Source: Breoghania sp. L-A4 (GTDB lineage: Bacteria > Pseudomonadota > Alphaproteobacteria > Rhizobiales > Stappiaceae). Taken from it: a DNA stretch of 64,000 nt. Below the pieces are notes generated by a model that was not told the origin of the DNA, did not search any database, and worked only from the letters and a program-made list of their open reading frames with translations. The stretch lies in the NCBI RefSeq assembly GCF_003432385.1, contig NZ_CP031841.1:2209579-2273578 (forward strand), given 5' to 3'. The position numbers and the translations under genes were made by a program. Below are positions 1-7,114 of the stretch, one piece after another. Position 1 is the first letter of the stretch. Every line of letters starts with the position of its first letter.

Positions 1-709
1 CGATACCGCCGAGCCCTTCAACCGCATCCGCAAGCAGACGGCCAGGCATCTCGCGCGCTCCTGGGCCACGGCCCCGCATGTCTTCCAGGCGGTGGAGGTG
101 GATTTCTCCCGCGTCGACAAGGTGCGCAAGGCCGTGAAGGCGGATTTCGCCGCGCGTACCGGCGTGTCGCTCACCTATCTGCCGTTCATCATGCGCGCCG
201 TCAGCGTGGCGCTGAAGGAGTTTCCCAAGGTCAACGCGCTGATCGAGGGCGACGGGCTGGTGATCCGCCGGAACATCAACATCGGCGTGGCCGTGGATCT
301 GTCCCACGAGGGGCTCGTGGTGCCGGTGATCCGCGATGCCGACGGCATGACGGTGGCGGGCCTCGCTCGCGCCATCGATGCAATGGCGAGGAAGGCGCGC
401 GACGGCAAGCTCGAGCCTTCCGATCTGGAAGGCGGAAGCTATTCGATCTCCAACAACGGCTCCTTCGGCACGCTGTTCACCGCACCGATCATCAACGGGC
501 CGCAGGTGGCGATCCTGTCGACCGACGCGGTGCGCAAGCGCCCGGTGGTGCTGGAGACCGAGGACGGCGACGTGATCGTGTCGCGTCCCATGGGCATGGT
601 GGCGCAGAGTTTCGATCACCGCGCCATGGACGGCGCCTATTCCGCACGCTTCCTGGGCCGGGTGAAGGAGATTCTGGAAACCCGCGACTGGGCGGCGGAA
701 CTGGAGTAG
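1..709 (+). CDS. 2-oxoacid dehydrogenase E2 acyltransferase, C-terminal part
   Basis: This is the C-terminal catalytic domain of a dihydrolipoamide acyltransferase (E2) of a pyruvate or other 2-oxoacid dehydrogenase complex, which moves the acyl group from lipoamide to CoA. The frame is open from base 2, so the gene begins upstream and the lipoyl and E1/E3-binding domains are outside the window. The visible part starts with the typical NRIRKQTARHLARSW segment, and the catalytic motif DHRAMDG lies about 25 residues before the end (around bases 610-635), with the expected His and Asp. Which oxoacid it serves cannot be told without the upstream E1 genes. A hairpin terminator follows. Confidence 0.9.
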   Translation, partial: DTAEPFNRIRKQTARHLARSWATAPHVFQAVEVDFSRVDKVRKAVKADFAARTGVSLTYLPFIMRAVSVALKEFPKVNALIEGDGLVIRRNINIGVAVDLSHEGLVVPVIRDADGMTVAGLARAIDAMARKARDGKLEPSDLEGGSYSISNNGSFGTLFTAPIINGPQVAILSTDAVRKRPVVLETEDGDVIVSRPMGMVAQSFDHRAMDGAYSARFLGRVKEILETRDWAAELE

Positions 710-718
710 GCGCGCGCG

Positions 719-751
719 TTGCCGCATGCTAAGCGGGCGGCAAGGTTTTTT
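719..751 (+). terminator. Rho-independent terminator after the E2 gene
   Basis: Arms TTGCCGC (719-725) and GCGGCAA (737-743) can pair and are followed by a run of six T. It lies ten bases after the E2 stop codon on the coding strand. Confidence 0.7.
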
Positions 752-821
752 GCCCCATCGGTAGGCAGGGCATGTCGAGTCACTTAGGCTCGCCGATATA
801 GTCCAGTTATTTGAGGTTCCC

Positions 822-1447
822 GTGAAACGATTTGTCCAGTTGAGTGCTGTCATCTTCATGTCGTTTCTGGGGGCGCTCCCGCCCAGGCTGCAAAGGTCGA
901 TCACGCGAAGCTCTTCCAGGGCTTTCTGATGTCGCCGACGTATCGCGGCTACGTCGAAAAAGCGATCAACCTCCATGAAGGCGAAAGGACAAAGGCTCAG
1001 TGCCGTCCGCTGAAGCTTCAGGGTGTGACGCTGGTGGAGGTTCTGAGTCCGCCAAAATACAAGATGTTGCGCAACAGGGCCACCATTGTGGCGGGCGCGT
1101 GGGTCGTGCGGGCGGCGATGGACCAGTGTGGCCGCACGGTGACCCGGCGGCTTCTGATCCAGACGGCGGAGCCAGGTAATTTGCGGCAAATCGCCTTGCT
1201 GCCGGGCGCCTTTGCAGGCAATTTTCAGCTTGAGTTGGATGCGATGCGCATCGTGCGCCCGGCGCTGATGCTGAAGGCGCACTGCAAGATTCCGAAAAAG
1301 CTGGTCTTCATGGACGTGAAATCTCTCACCCCGGCCGGACCCAAGGGCTGGACGGAAACCTGGACGGCACGAGCATGTGGAAAGCCCGTCAAGGTGACAG
1401 TGACCTACACGGCGGATGCCACCGGCATGCAGATCACCGCGAAGTAG
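822..1447 (+). CDS. Small secreted protein of unknown function (frameshifted as sequenced)
   Basis: I do not recognise this family. A GTG start at 822 with GAGG just upstream opens a signal peptide (MKRFVQLSAVIFMSF...). The frame then has to change at the G run 869-873. With one extra G there it reads on as a signal peptide ending AQA-A, followed by KVDHAKLFQGFL and an open frame to 1447. The mature protein would be about 185 residues, with three or four Cys, no membrane segment and Lys-rich C-terminal beta-like sequence. Using only the uninterrupted frame, the protein would start at 929 (172 aa) and have no signal peptide. The homopolymer break and the good cleavage site make a base-call error the best explanation. 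Confidence 0.65.
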
Positions 1448-1454
1448 CGCGCCT

Positions 1455-2501
1455 TCAGCCCTTCGCCGGTCCCGTGGAGCCGCGAATGATCAGTTCCACG
1501 GGCAGCACCACGTGTTCGGCGACGCGCTCGGACACCGGTTTGGCGATCTGCTCGAGAAAGATCTCCGCCGCCCTGTGGCCGGCCTCGTAGGTCTGGATGC
1601 GCACGGTGGTCAGCGCCGGCTTGAGGCGTTCGACAAACGGCATGTCGTTGAAGCCGGTCAGCGAGATGTCGTCCGGGCAGGAGAGACCGCGCGCTTCGAT
1701 GGCCTCCAGCGCGCCGATCGCCAGCCGGTCGTTGGCGCAGACGATGGCGGTGAACGGCAGGCCCAGATCGAACAGCGCGTCGGCGCAGCGGCGGCCTTCC
1801 GCCTCGTTGAAGCCGTTGGAATAGATCAGCAGCTTTTTCCAGTCCTCGAGTTCGAGCGCTTCGGCGACATGGAAATAGGCGTCGCGGCGCTTGAGGCCGG
1901 TGGAGATGGTTTCCGGTCCCGCGATATGGGCGATGCGGCGGTGGCCCAGAGCGACGACATGCTCGACCGCCAGTTCGATGCCCTTGCCCTCGTCGTTGAC
2001 GATGGAGGAGATCGCCGGATCGTCGACGGCGCGGTTGACGGTGACGATCGGGATGCCCTCGCGGGCCGCCTTGATGATTTCCGGCGCGTGCCGCTGGGCG
2101 GAGGCCAGGATCAGTCCGTCGACACCGCGCGCGCGCAGCACGTTGATCATCTGGGCGTCCTTGGCCGGGTCGCTGTCGGTGTTGACGATGATCGCCACAT
2201 TGCCCTCGCGCGCCAGCGCATCCTCGATGCCGCGCACGATGGGCGGAAAGATCTGGTTGGTGATGTCGGGTACAAGCACGCCGACGGTGCGCGAGCGGTT
2301 GGTGCGCAGCGAGTAGGCGATGGAATTGGGCTGGTAGTCGAGATCGGCGGCGGCCTTGGTGACGCGCTTGACCACGTCCTCGGTCAGCAGGTGGCGGGTC
2401 TTCGGATCCAGCGCCCGCGACACCGTCGAGACATGCACGCCCACGGCCTTGGCGACATCTTTCAAGGTGGCTCGCTGCTGCGTCGTGCGTCCGCTTGTCA
2501 T
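1455..2501 (-). CDS. LacI-family transcriptional regulator
   Basis: This is a DNA-binding repressor of the LacI/GalR family (348 aa). The N-terminal helix-turn-helix is clear at residues 11-32 (ATLKDVAKAVGVHVSTVSRAL), followed by the hinge region and a periplasmic-binding-protein-like sugar or effector domain (GVLVPDITNQIFPPIVRGIED, then DGLILASAQ). I chose the ATG at 2501 rather than the upstream ATG at 2618 because the HTH normally begins close to residue 10 and the upstream stretch holds palindromic operator sequence. It is divergent from the 2822 dehydrogenase and its stop lies 8 bases from the convergent 822 gene. A perfect 16-bp palindrome in its own promoter suggests autoregulation. 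The effector is unknown. Confidence 0.9.
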   Translation of the reverse strand: MTSGRTTQQRATLKDVAKAVGVHVSTVSRALDPKTRHLLTEDVVKRVTKAAADLDYQPNSIAYSLRTNRSRTVGVLVPDITNQIFPPIVRGIEDALAREGNVAIIVNTDSDPAKDAQMINVLRARGVDGLILASAQRHAPEIIKAAREGIPIVTVNRAVDDPAISSIVNDEGKGIELAVEHVVALGHRRIAHIAGPETISTGLKRRDAYFHVAEALELEDWKKLLIYSNGFNEAEGRRCADALFDLGLPFTAIVCANDRLAIGALEAIEARGLSCPDDISLTGFNDMPFVERLKPALTTVRIQTYEAGHRAAEIFLEQIAKPVSERVAEHVVLPVELIIRGSTGPAKG

Positions 2502-2543
2502 GCTGTGTCCCGCGCTGTCCTGTCCGCCGCGATTAAAGCCCTT

Positions 2544-2557
2544 GTCAATCGTTTGCA
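2544..2557. promoter_or_regulatory. Secondary LacI-type half-conserved operator
   Basis: The sequence GTCAATCGTTTGCA matches the perfect palindrome at 2598-2611 at 11 of 14 positions and keeps the central CG. It lies 54 bp (centre to centre) closer to the lacI start codon. Two operators in one promoter are usual for LacI-family repressors, so this is a plausible auxiliary site. Confidence 0.45.
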
Positions 2558-2596
2558 ATAGCCGTTGCGAGGCCAAAGCTTGTATGTTAGCACTTA

Positions 2597-2612
2597 ATGC
2601 AATCGATTGCAT
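2597..2612. promoter_or_regulatory. Perfect palindromic LacI-family operator
   Basis: ATGCAATCGATTGCAT is a perfect 16-bp palindrome with the central CG typical of LacI/PurR-class operators. It lies in the 320-bp region between the lacI-type gene (minus strand, from 2501) and the beta-hydroxyacid dehydrogenase (plus strand, from 2822), so it could serve both. The inner 14 bp recur exactly at 20870-20883 upstream of livK. The rest of this intergenic region (2613-2815) is GC-rich and shows nothing else that I can support. Confidence 0.75.
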
Positions 2613-2821
2613 GAGCATCGCACGGTGATTGCGTGGATTGCAAGATCAACATTCCCCTGGGGAAGGCGGCGCGTTTCCTGGCGCCGGCCGGGGAGCCGCG
2701 GCGCGCAGGCGCACGAGAACCGAGGCGGCGCCCGCGACTCCGGGCGCCGGAAGACTGAAACAGCGCAAGCGCGCACTGGGCTGAAACGGCGCACAGGCGC
2801 CGGATGATAAGGGAGATGTCA

Positions 2822-3796
2822 ATGTCAGCGACACAACCGACGATCGGCTGGATCGGGATGGGGCGCATGGGGTATCCGATGGCCGAGCGTCTGGTGAAGG
2901 CCGGGCACACGGTCAAGGTCTGGAACCGCACCAAGGCCAAGGCGGAGCCGCTGGCGGCTCAGGGCGCGACGCTGGTCGACAGCCCGGCGGAGCTCGCCGA
3001 TGTGGACATGCTGTTCACCATGGTGTCCACCGGCAAGGATCTCGAGCAGGTCTATTTCGGCGCGGGCGGCGTGCTCACCGGCGATGCGGCGCCGAAGATC
3101 TTCGTCGACTGCTCGTCCATCGGCACGGATCAGTCGGCCGAGCTGCGCGGCCGGCTGGCCGAGCGCGGCGCAAGCTTCATCGCCTGCCCGGTGTCGGGCA
3201 ACGGCAAATGCGTGAAATCGGGCAAACTGTCCGCCGTCGCCTCCGGTCCCAAGGCCGTGTTCGACCAGGTCGAGCCTTATATCGATGTGATCGCCGGGCG
3301 CGGCGTCTCCTATGTGGGAGAGGGCGAGCTGGCGCGTTTCTGCAAGATCGCGCACAACGTCATGCTGGGCGTGGTGACGCAGAATCTCGCGGAAATCACC
3401 ATTCTGGCGCAGAAGGCCGGCGTGCCGCGCCACGCGTTCCTCGACTTCATGAACAACTCCGTGATGGGCTCGATCTTCACCCGCTACAAGACCAACGCGC
3501 TGGTCAATCTCGACTGGACCACCACCTTCACCCCCGCCTTGCTGCGCAAGGATCTGGATCTGGGGCTGGCGGCCGGCCGGGCGCTCGAGGTGCCGATGCC
3601 CACGACGACGGCCACGCGCGACGCGCTGCAGGCGCATTTCGGCGCGGCTCAGCTCAAGGACGATCCGCAGGCCTATCTCGATGCCGATTTCTCGGCGCTG
3701 CTGGAAACGGTGGCGCTGACCGCCGGCATCCAGCTCGAGCCGGAGGACGTGCCCATGCCGACGGGCCTGGAGATCACGGCGCAGGCGGCGGAATAG
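2822..3796 (+). CDS. NAD(P)-dependent beta-hydroxyacid dehydrogenase (HIBADH / tartronate semialdehyde reductase family)
   Basis: This enzyme belongs to the 3-hydroxyisobutyrate dehydrogenase / 2-hydroxy-3-oxopropionate reductase family, which oxidises or reduces small beta-hydroxyacids with NAD(P). The Rossmann motif GMGRMG is at residues 12-17. The substrate-binding signature appears as ACPVSGNGKCVKSGKL (the family usually has APVSGG), and the catalytic Lys with a nearby Asn is in FCKIAHNVMLG. The length of 324 aa is slightly above the usual 290-300. ATG 2822 is preferred over 2804 and 2816 because AAGGGAG sits six bases upstream. The divergent LacI regulator and its operator suggest control by that protein, together with the livK cluster. 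The exact substrate is not known. Confidence 0.85.
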   Translation: MSATQPTIGWIGMGRMGYPMAERLVKAGHTVKVWNRTKAKAEPLAAQGATLVDSPAELADVDMLFTMVSTGKDLEQVYFGAGGVLTGDAAPKIFVDCSSIGTDQSAELRGRLAERGASFIACPVSGNGKCVKSGKLSAVASGPKAVFDQVEPYIDVIAGRGVSYVGEGELARFCKIAHNVMLGVVTQNLAEITILAQKAGVPRHAFLDFMNNSVMGSIFTRYKTNALVNLDWTTTFTPALLRKDLDLGLAAGRALEVPMPTTTATRDALQAHFGAAQLKDDPQAYLDADFSALLETVALTAGIQLEPEDVPMPTGLEITAQAAE

Positions 3797-3883
3797 TTCT
3801 CCGGCATATGGCGGCTAGACGTGAGAGCGGGCGGGGCGACCCCGCCGGCTCAGACCGCTGACAAAGCCGGGAAAACTCTCCTT

Positions 3884-3959
3884 CGTCATGGTCGGGCTTG
3901 TCCCGACCATCCATAAGCCCTTGAAAGCATGGATCCTCGGCACAGGGCCGAGGATGACG
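3884..3959. repeat. Palindromic intergenic repeat (REP-like)
   Basis: The segment begins CGTCAT and ends ATGACG, and contains two nested hairpins: GTCGGGCTTGTCCCGAC and ATCCTCGGCACAGGGCCGAGGAT. This double-palindrome layout is common between genes in alphaproteobacteria. It sits in the 478-bp gap between the dehydrogenase and the matrixin gene. The remainder of that gap holds a terminator (3992-4020) and, from 4021 to 4274, nothing I recognise. Confidence 0.6.
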
Positions 3960-3991
3960 ATCGAGGGGTATGAGCTTTGTCATCAAGCTCA

Positions 3992-4020
3992 GCGGGCGGG
4001 GTCACCCCGCCCGCTTTTTT
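3992..4020 (+). terminator. Strong Rho-independent terminator
   Basis: GCGGGCGGGG and CCCCGCCCGC form a perfect 10-bp stem with a three-base loop, followed directly by six T. It probably ends transcription from the 2822 dehydrogenase. Confidence 0.85.
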
Positions 4021-4274
4021 GTGCGCAGTCGCGGGCGCGTTGACATGACGCTGCGTCATCAAATCCGCGTAGGTAGTCTCACGGCAAGGTACCGTTAACC
4101 ATTCGGCAGGGAGTTCTGGTCAAAATCAAGACTGTGGCACAGCGGCCACGATGCGCGGCCCAGCGGATTCTCCGGCTTGATCGCCAGCGACTCTGCTTTC
4201 TATCCTGTCTCTGCGTCGACTTGAGGCGGTTCGGGATCGCGCGGCGTTGAACTCAGGCGCGGAGGACCCGCATC

Positions 4275-5060
4275 TTGACTTACGCAATCCGCTTTTGGCT
4301 GATCCTTCTCGCTGTTCTGGCGGGCGCCTCTGGCGCGTGCGCTGCGGATCCTCAGGCGTACCGGCTGCTGCGGCTCGACGGTCAGATCGTCAAATGGGGC
4401 GATCCCGCACTCGGCAGTCCGGCGCATATTACCTACGCCTTCGTCAGCCAACCGGCGCACGACGCAAAGGCCCGCAATTGCCGCGACATGGACAGGCTCG
4501 ACATCCTGGCGGACCGGATCGGGCTGCCAGTCGAGGACGTCAAGCAGCAGGCACTTGCCGCCTTCCGGCTGTGGGAGCGCGTCGGGGGCGTCAGCTTCAC
4601 GGAGGCAGCCGATCCGCGACAGGCTGATATTCTGATTGGGGCGCAAAGCCGCCCGCGCGGCTATGCCTTCGCCAATGTCCGGTATCACGTTGCCGACATG
4701 GTCTCGGATTCGACGAAATCCACCGATGATCGTGGTCTGAACGATGCGGGAACCGCCAGGGGCGCGCGTGGTGAGGCTGGTGGCCGGAGCGTGGTTCCGA
4801 TCGCGAAATCGGCGATTTGCCTGAATCCGATGCGAGGCTGGAAGATCGGCCATGGCGGTGTCGAAGAGGCCTACGACCTGAAATACACATTCGCGCATGA
4901 AATCGGCCACGCGATCGGGCTGGACCACTACAACCGGCCCGGCCAGTTGATGTTTTTCAAGTACTCCGAGGCTTTTGCCGGACCTCAGGACGGCGATATC
5001 CTTGGCGTGCGTGCGCTCTATGGGCCGCCAAGTACACGGTTGAGGGTATCCGCCCGCTGA
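4275..5060 (+). CDS. Secreted matrixin-like zinc metalloprotease
   Basis: This predicted secreted zinc protease of the metzincin/matrixin type has 261 aa. It has a clear signal peptide (hydrophobic FWLILLAVLAGASG, cleavage after ACA) and the zinc motif HEIGHAIGLDH near residue 207, which gives the three zinc-ligand His and the catalytic Glu of HExxHxxGxxH. About 15 residues later LMFFKYSE stands where the Met-turn is expected. The start is a TTG at 4275 with GGAGG nine bases upstream; there is no better ATG. It stands alone, with an AT-rich region downstream. The substrate is unknown and no protease inhibitor or type I secretion genes are next to it. Confidence 0.8.
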   Translation: MTYAIRFWLILLAVLAGASGACAADPQAYRLLRLDGQIVKWGDPALGSPAHITYAFVSQPAHDAKARNCRDMDRLDILADRIGLPVEDVKQQALAAFRLWERVGGVSFTEAADPRQADILIGAQSRPRGYAFANVRYHVADMVSDSTKSTDDRGLNDAGTARGARGEAGGRSVVPIAKSAICLNPMRGWKIGHGGVEEAYDLKYTFAHEIGHAIGLDHYNRPGQLMFFKYSEAFAGPQDGDILGVRALYGPPSTRLRVSAR

Positions 5061-5425
5061 CGAGCGTTCGAGGAAGTTCGCGCTTCATAATTTTGACAAA
5101 ATGTATTGAATTTACTTTTTTAAGTAAATAATCCAAAAAAAGCCAATATTCATCGGAAAACTTTCACTATGACTTGCGGTGGACACTTTCGGATGCTGCG
5201 CATTGCGCCGCTGTTCGAATGTTCTGGATGTCTTTTGTCATGCGTTCCGAATGCGTTGAACGCGCCATTTGTTTTGGCTGCGGCCGGAGTGGTGCGTCCA
5301 CTGGCTGGCCGGATCGCGCTGAGGGACAGCCGTTTGCGCGGAATGGACCGCCGCAACGATGTCGCCGTGACAGCCTTTCGGGCGGATGGCGGGCAATGAT
5401 CGACACGCGCACAAAGGAGAAGGTT
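5061..5425. other. AT-rich intergenic region with an AT palindrome and possible promoter
   Basis: This stretch is visibly AT-richer than its surroundings between 5085 and 5170. TTTACTT (5111-5117) and AAGTAAA (5122-5128) form an inverted repeat with no GC stem, so it is not a classical terminator. TTGACA at 5092 is a possible -35 element for the PRC-barrel gene. I see no convincing gene in 5130-5400. Confidence 0.4.
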
Positions 5426-6040
5426 ATGTTTAGACAATTGATGTTGACCAGTGCCGCGTCCCTGGCCTTGGGGATCGTTCCGCAGTTCGCGACGGCCCAG
5501 GATCAGCCAACGACGGGTCAGGCACCTGCCGCGCAGGAGGAATATACGGCTCCCGATCGGGTGGTTACCCCCGAAGCGACGCCGGATGCCGCGCCGGCTC
5601 AGGGTTTGTCGGCCGCTCCGGCGCCGACCGGCACGCAGATGTCCTTCGTCATGAGCCAGGAACCCGACCAGTGGCTTGCCAGCGATCTTATTGGTGAGAG
5701 CGTGATCGGTGGCGACGGGGAGAGCATCGGCGAGATTTCCGACGTGGTTCTTGGACCTGACAATCAGGTCGAGGCCTTCGTGCTCGACGTCGGCGGGTTT
5801 CTCGGCATCGGCGCGCACACAGTCGCCGTATCGATCGAGAGCTTGCAACGCGCGGACGACGGTGACGGCGGACAACGCCTGACGATTGCCGCCGCGACGA
5901 CCGAGACGCTCGAAGCCGCGCCGGAATTCATGACGCTTGCAGCCCAGGCAGCGGCCGCGCGGCAGCGGGCGCGTGAAGCGGCGCAGAGCGATGAAAGCGC
6001 GGCGAGGGAGCAACCCCCGGTTCCAGAACAGCCGCAATAA
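5426..6040 (+). CDS. Secreted PRC-barrel domain protein
   Basis: This exported protein (204 aa) has a single PRC-barrel domain. The N-terminus is a good signal peptide (MFRQLMLTSAASLALGIV, ending ATA-QDQ), followed by a Pro/Ala/Thr-rich linker to about residue 75. The barrel follows: DLIGESVIGGDGESIGEISDV, then VEAFVLDVGGFLGIG. The C-terminal tail is Ala/Arg/Glu-rich and probably helical. The start at 5426 is supported by AAAGGAGAAGG. PRC-barrel proteins of this class are common in the periplasm of Rhizobiales, often linked to stress, but no specific role is known here. A hairpin terminator follows. Confidence 0.8.
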   Translation: MFRQLMLTSAASLALGIVPQFATAQDQPTTGQAPAAQEEYTAPDRVVTPEATPDAAPAQGLSAAPAPTGTQMSFVMSQEPDQWLASDLIGESVIGGDGESIGEISDVVLGPDNQVEAFVLDVGGFLGIGAHTVAVSIESLQRADDGDGGQRLTIAAATTETLEAAPEFMTLAAQAAAARQRAREAAQSDESAAREQPPVPEQPQ

Positions 6041-6111
6041 CACATCCACCGGCGCGATCGAACGGAACGCGCGGTTGGCCCGGCTGTCTCAACCGGACCC
6101 AGATGACAGAA

Positions 6112-6136
6112 ATGGCCCCGCCTGCGGCGGGGCCAT
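6112..6136 (+). terminator. Hairpin terminator between convergent genes
   Basis: ATGGCCCCGCC and GGCGGGGCCAT form a perfect 11-bp stem with a three-base loop. The T tract is weak. It lies between the convergent PRC-barrel and BA14K-like genes and may act in both directions. Confidence 0.65.
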
Positions 6137-6187
6137 TGTTCGTTCAGCGGCGTTCAACGTCGGTCGCATAGCGCAGCTGATCCGTGA

Positions 6188-6625
6188 CTAGCGCGAATAG
6201 GGCGAACGACACGGCCGGCGCGGACCATTGTAGGGCTGGAACGTGTTGTCCGACGCGCGGTACGAGCGATAGCGGTCGTAACACCAGGCCACATGCCGGT
6301 TGTAGCGCGGGCGGTCGTTCCGCATCATGCTTTGGATCGCGCCGCCGATAATGGCCGCCGCGAAGGCCTCGGGCGGGAACCAGAAACCGCGATATCTGCG
6401 GTACCCGCGGCGCGGTTCGCGATAGCCGCGATGGCCGTTGTAATAGGGGCGGCCGTTGCGATGGTAGTAACCCCGCTTGCGGTACTGGACCGGCGTCGCG
6501 GCGCCGTGGCTGCCGCTTTGCTCAAACAGCGGTACCTTGAAGGACGCCGCATTCGCGGGCGGCGCCATCGTGAAGGTCGTGGCGGTCAGCGCGGCGGCGC
6601 AGGCGGTGACAAAAAGCTTTCTCAT
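6188..6625 (-). CDS. BA14K-like secreted protein
   Basis: This small exported protein (145 aa) ends in the BA14K-type motif [19 protein letters not shown] followed by GPRRPC. BA14K is a Brucella immunoreactive, lectin-like family found widely in Rhizobiales. The N-terminus is a signal peptide ([18 protein letters not shown], cleavage after ANA). The middle is rich in Tyr, Arg and Gly ([14 protein letters not shown]), and a short hydrophobic helix [15 protein letters not shown] precedes the motif. The ATG at 6625 has GGAGACC upstream on the coding strand. The physiological role is not established. Confidence 0.8.
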   Translation of the reverse strand: MRKLFVTACAAALTATTFTMAPPANAASFKVPLFEQSGSHGAATPVQYRKRGYYHRNGRPYYNGHRGYREPRRGYRRYRGFWFPPEAFAAAIIGGAIQSMMRNDRPRYNRHVAWCYDRYRSYRASDNTFQPYNGPRRPCRSPYSR

Positions 6626-7114
6626 GGCGGGGGTCTCCTTGCCTTGATTTCTTTTGGCGTATGCAATGTCAACGCGTTCCGCCGCCGGCGGTTCCATTGC
6701 CACCATGGACGCCCGGCACCATGCCGATGCCGTCACTGACGCCGGATGTCTTCCAAGGCGCGGGAGATGCTTGTCATGCGATGAAGCACATGCCGCCCGG
6801 CGAAGCACGTCTTGCGGGTTGAACCGGACACGCCCAAAAAAAAGGCCGACAACTGGTGCCGTTGAAAGCATCAGTTCACACCCCGGCGGTTGCGCGAAGA
6901 TTTGTTGGAAAAATCGGCTATTTGAAATGGTTGTTTGTCTTGTTACAAACGCAAATTTGTCACAGGCTGGCCAGATTCCCTTGCGGAATATGTCGCCTTT
7001 TGAATAGCTTACGGCGGTATCAACATACTCCGGAAAAGTCCTGTCTATTGCCGACGCGGTTTTCCGATGTAGGCTCGATACAAGCAGGATTCGCGACAGA
7101 AATGGGGAGTTGAA
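6626..7114. other. Intergenic region, no gene seen
   Basis: This is 489 bp between the divergent BA14K-like gene and the histidine kinase, mixed in composition and AT-richer from about 6890. It must hold both promoters. Short frames are present but none has a good ribosome site and recognisable protein character. No repeat or hairpin stands out. Confidence 0.4.

Noticed and set aside
5111-5128. AT-only inverted repeat after the matrixin gene as a terminator
   Set aside because: The stem has too few G-C pairs to end transcription and no directional T tract.
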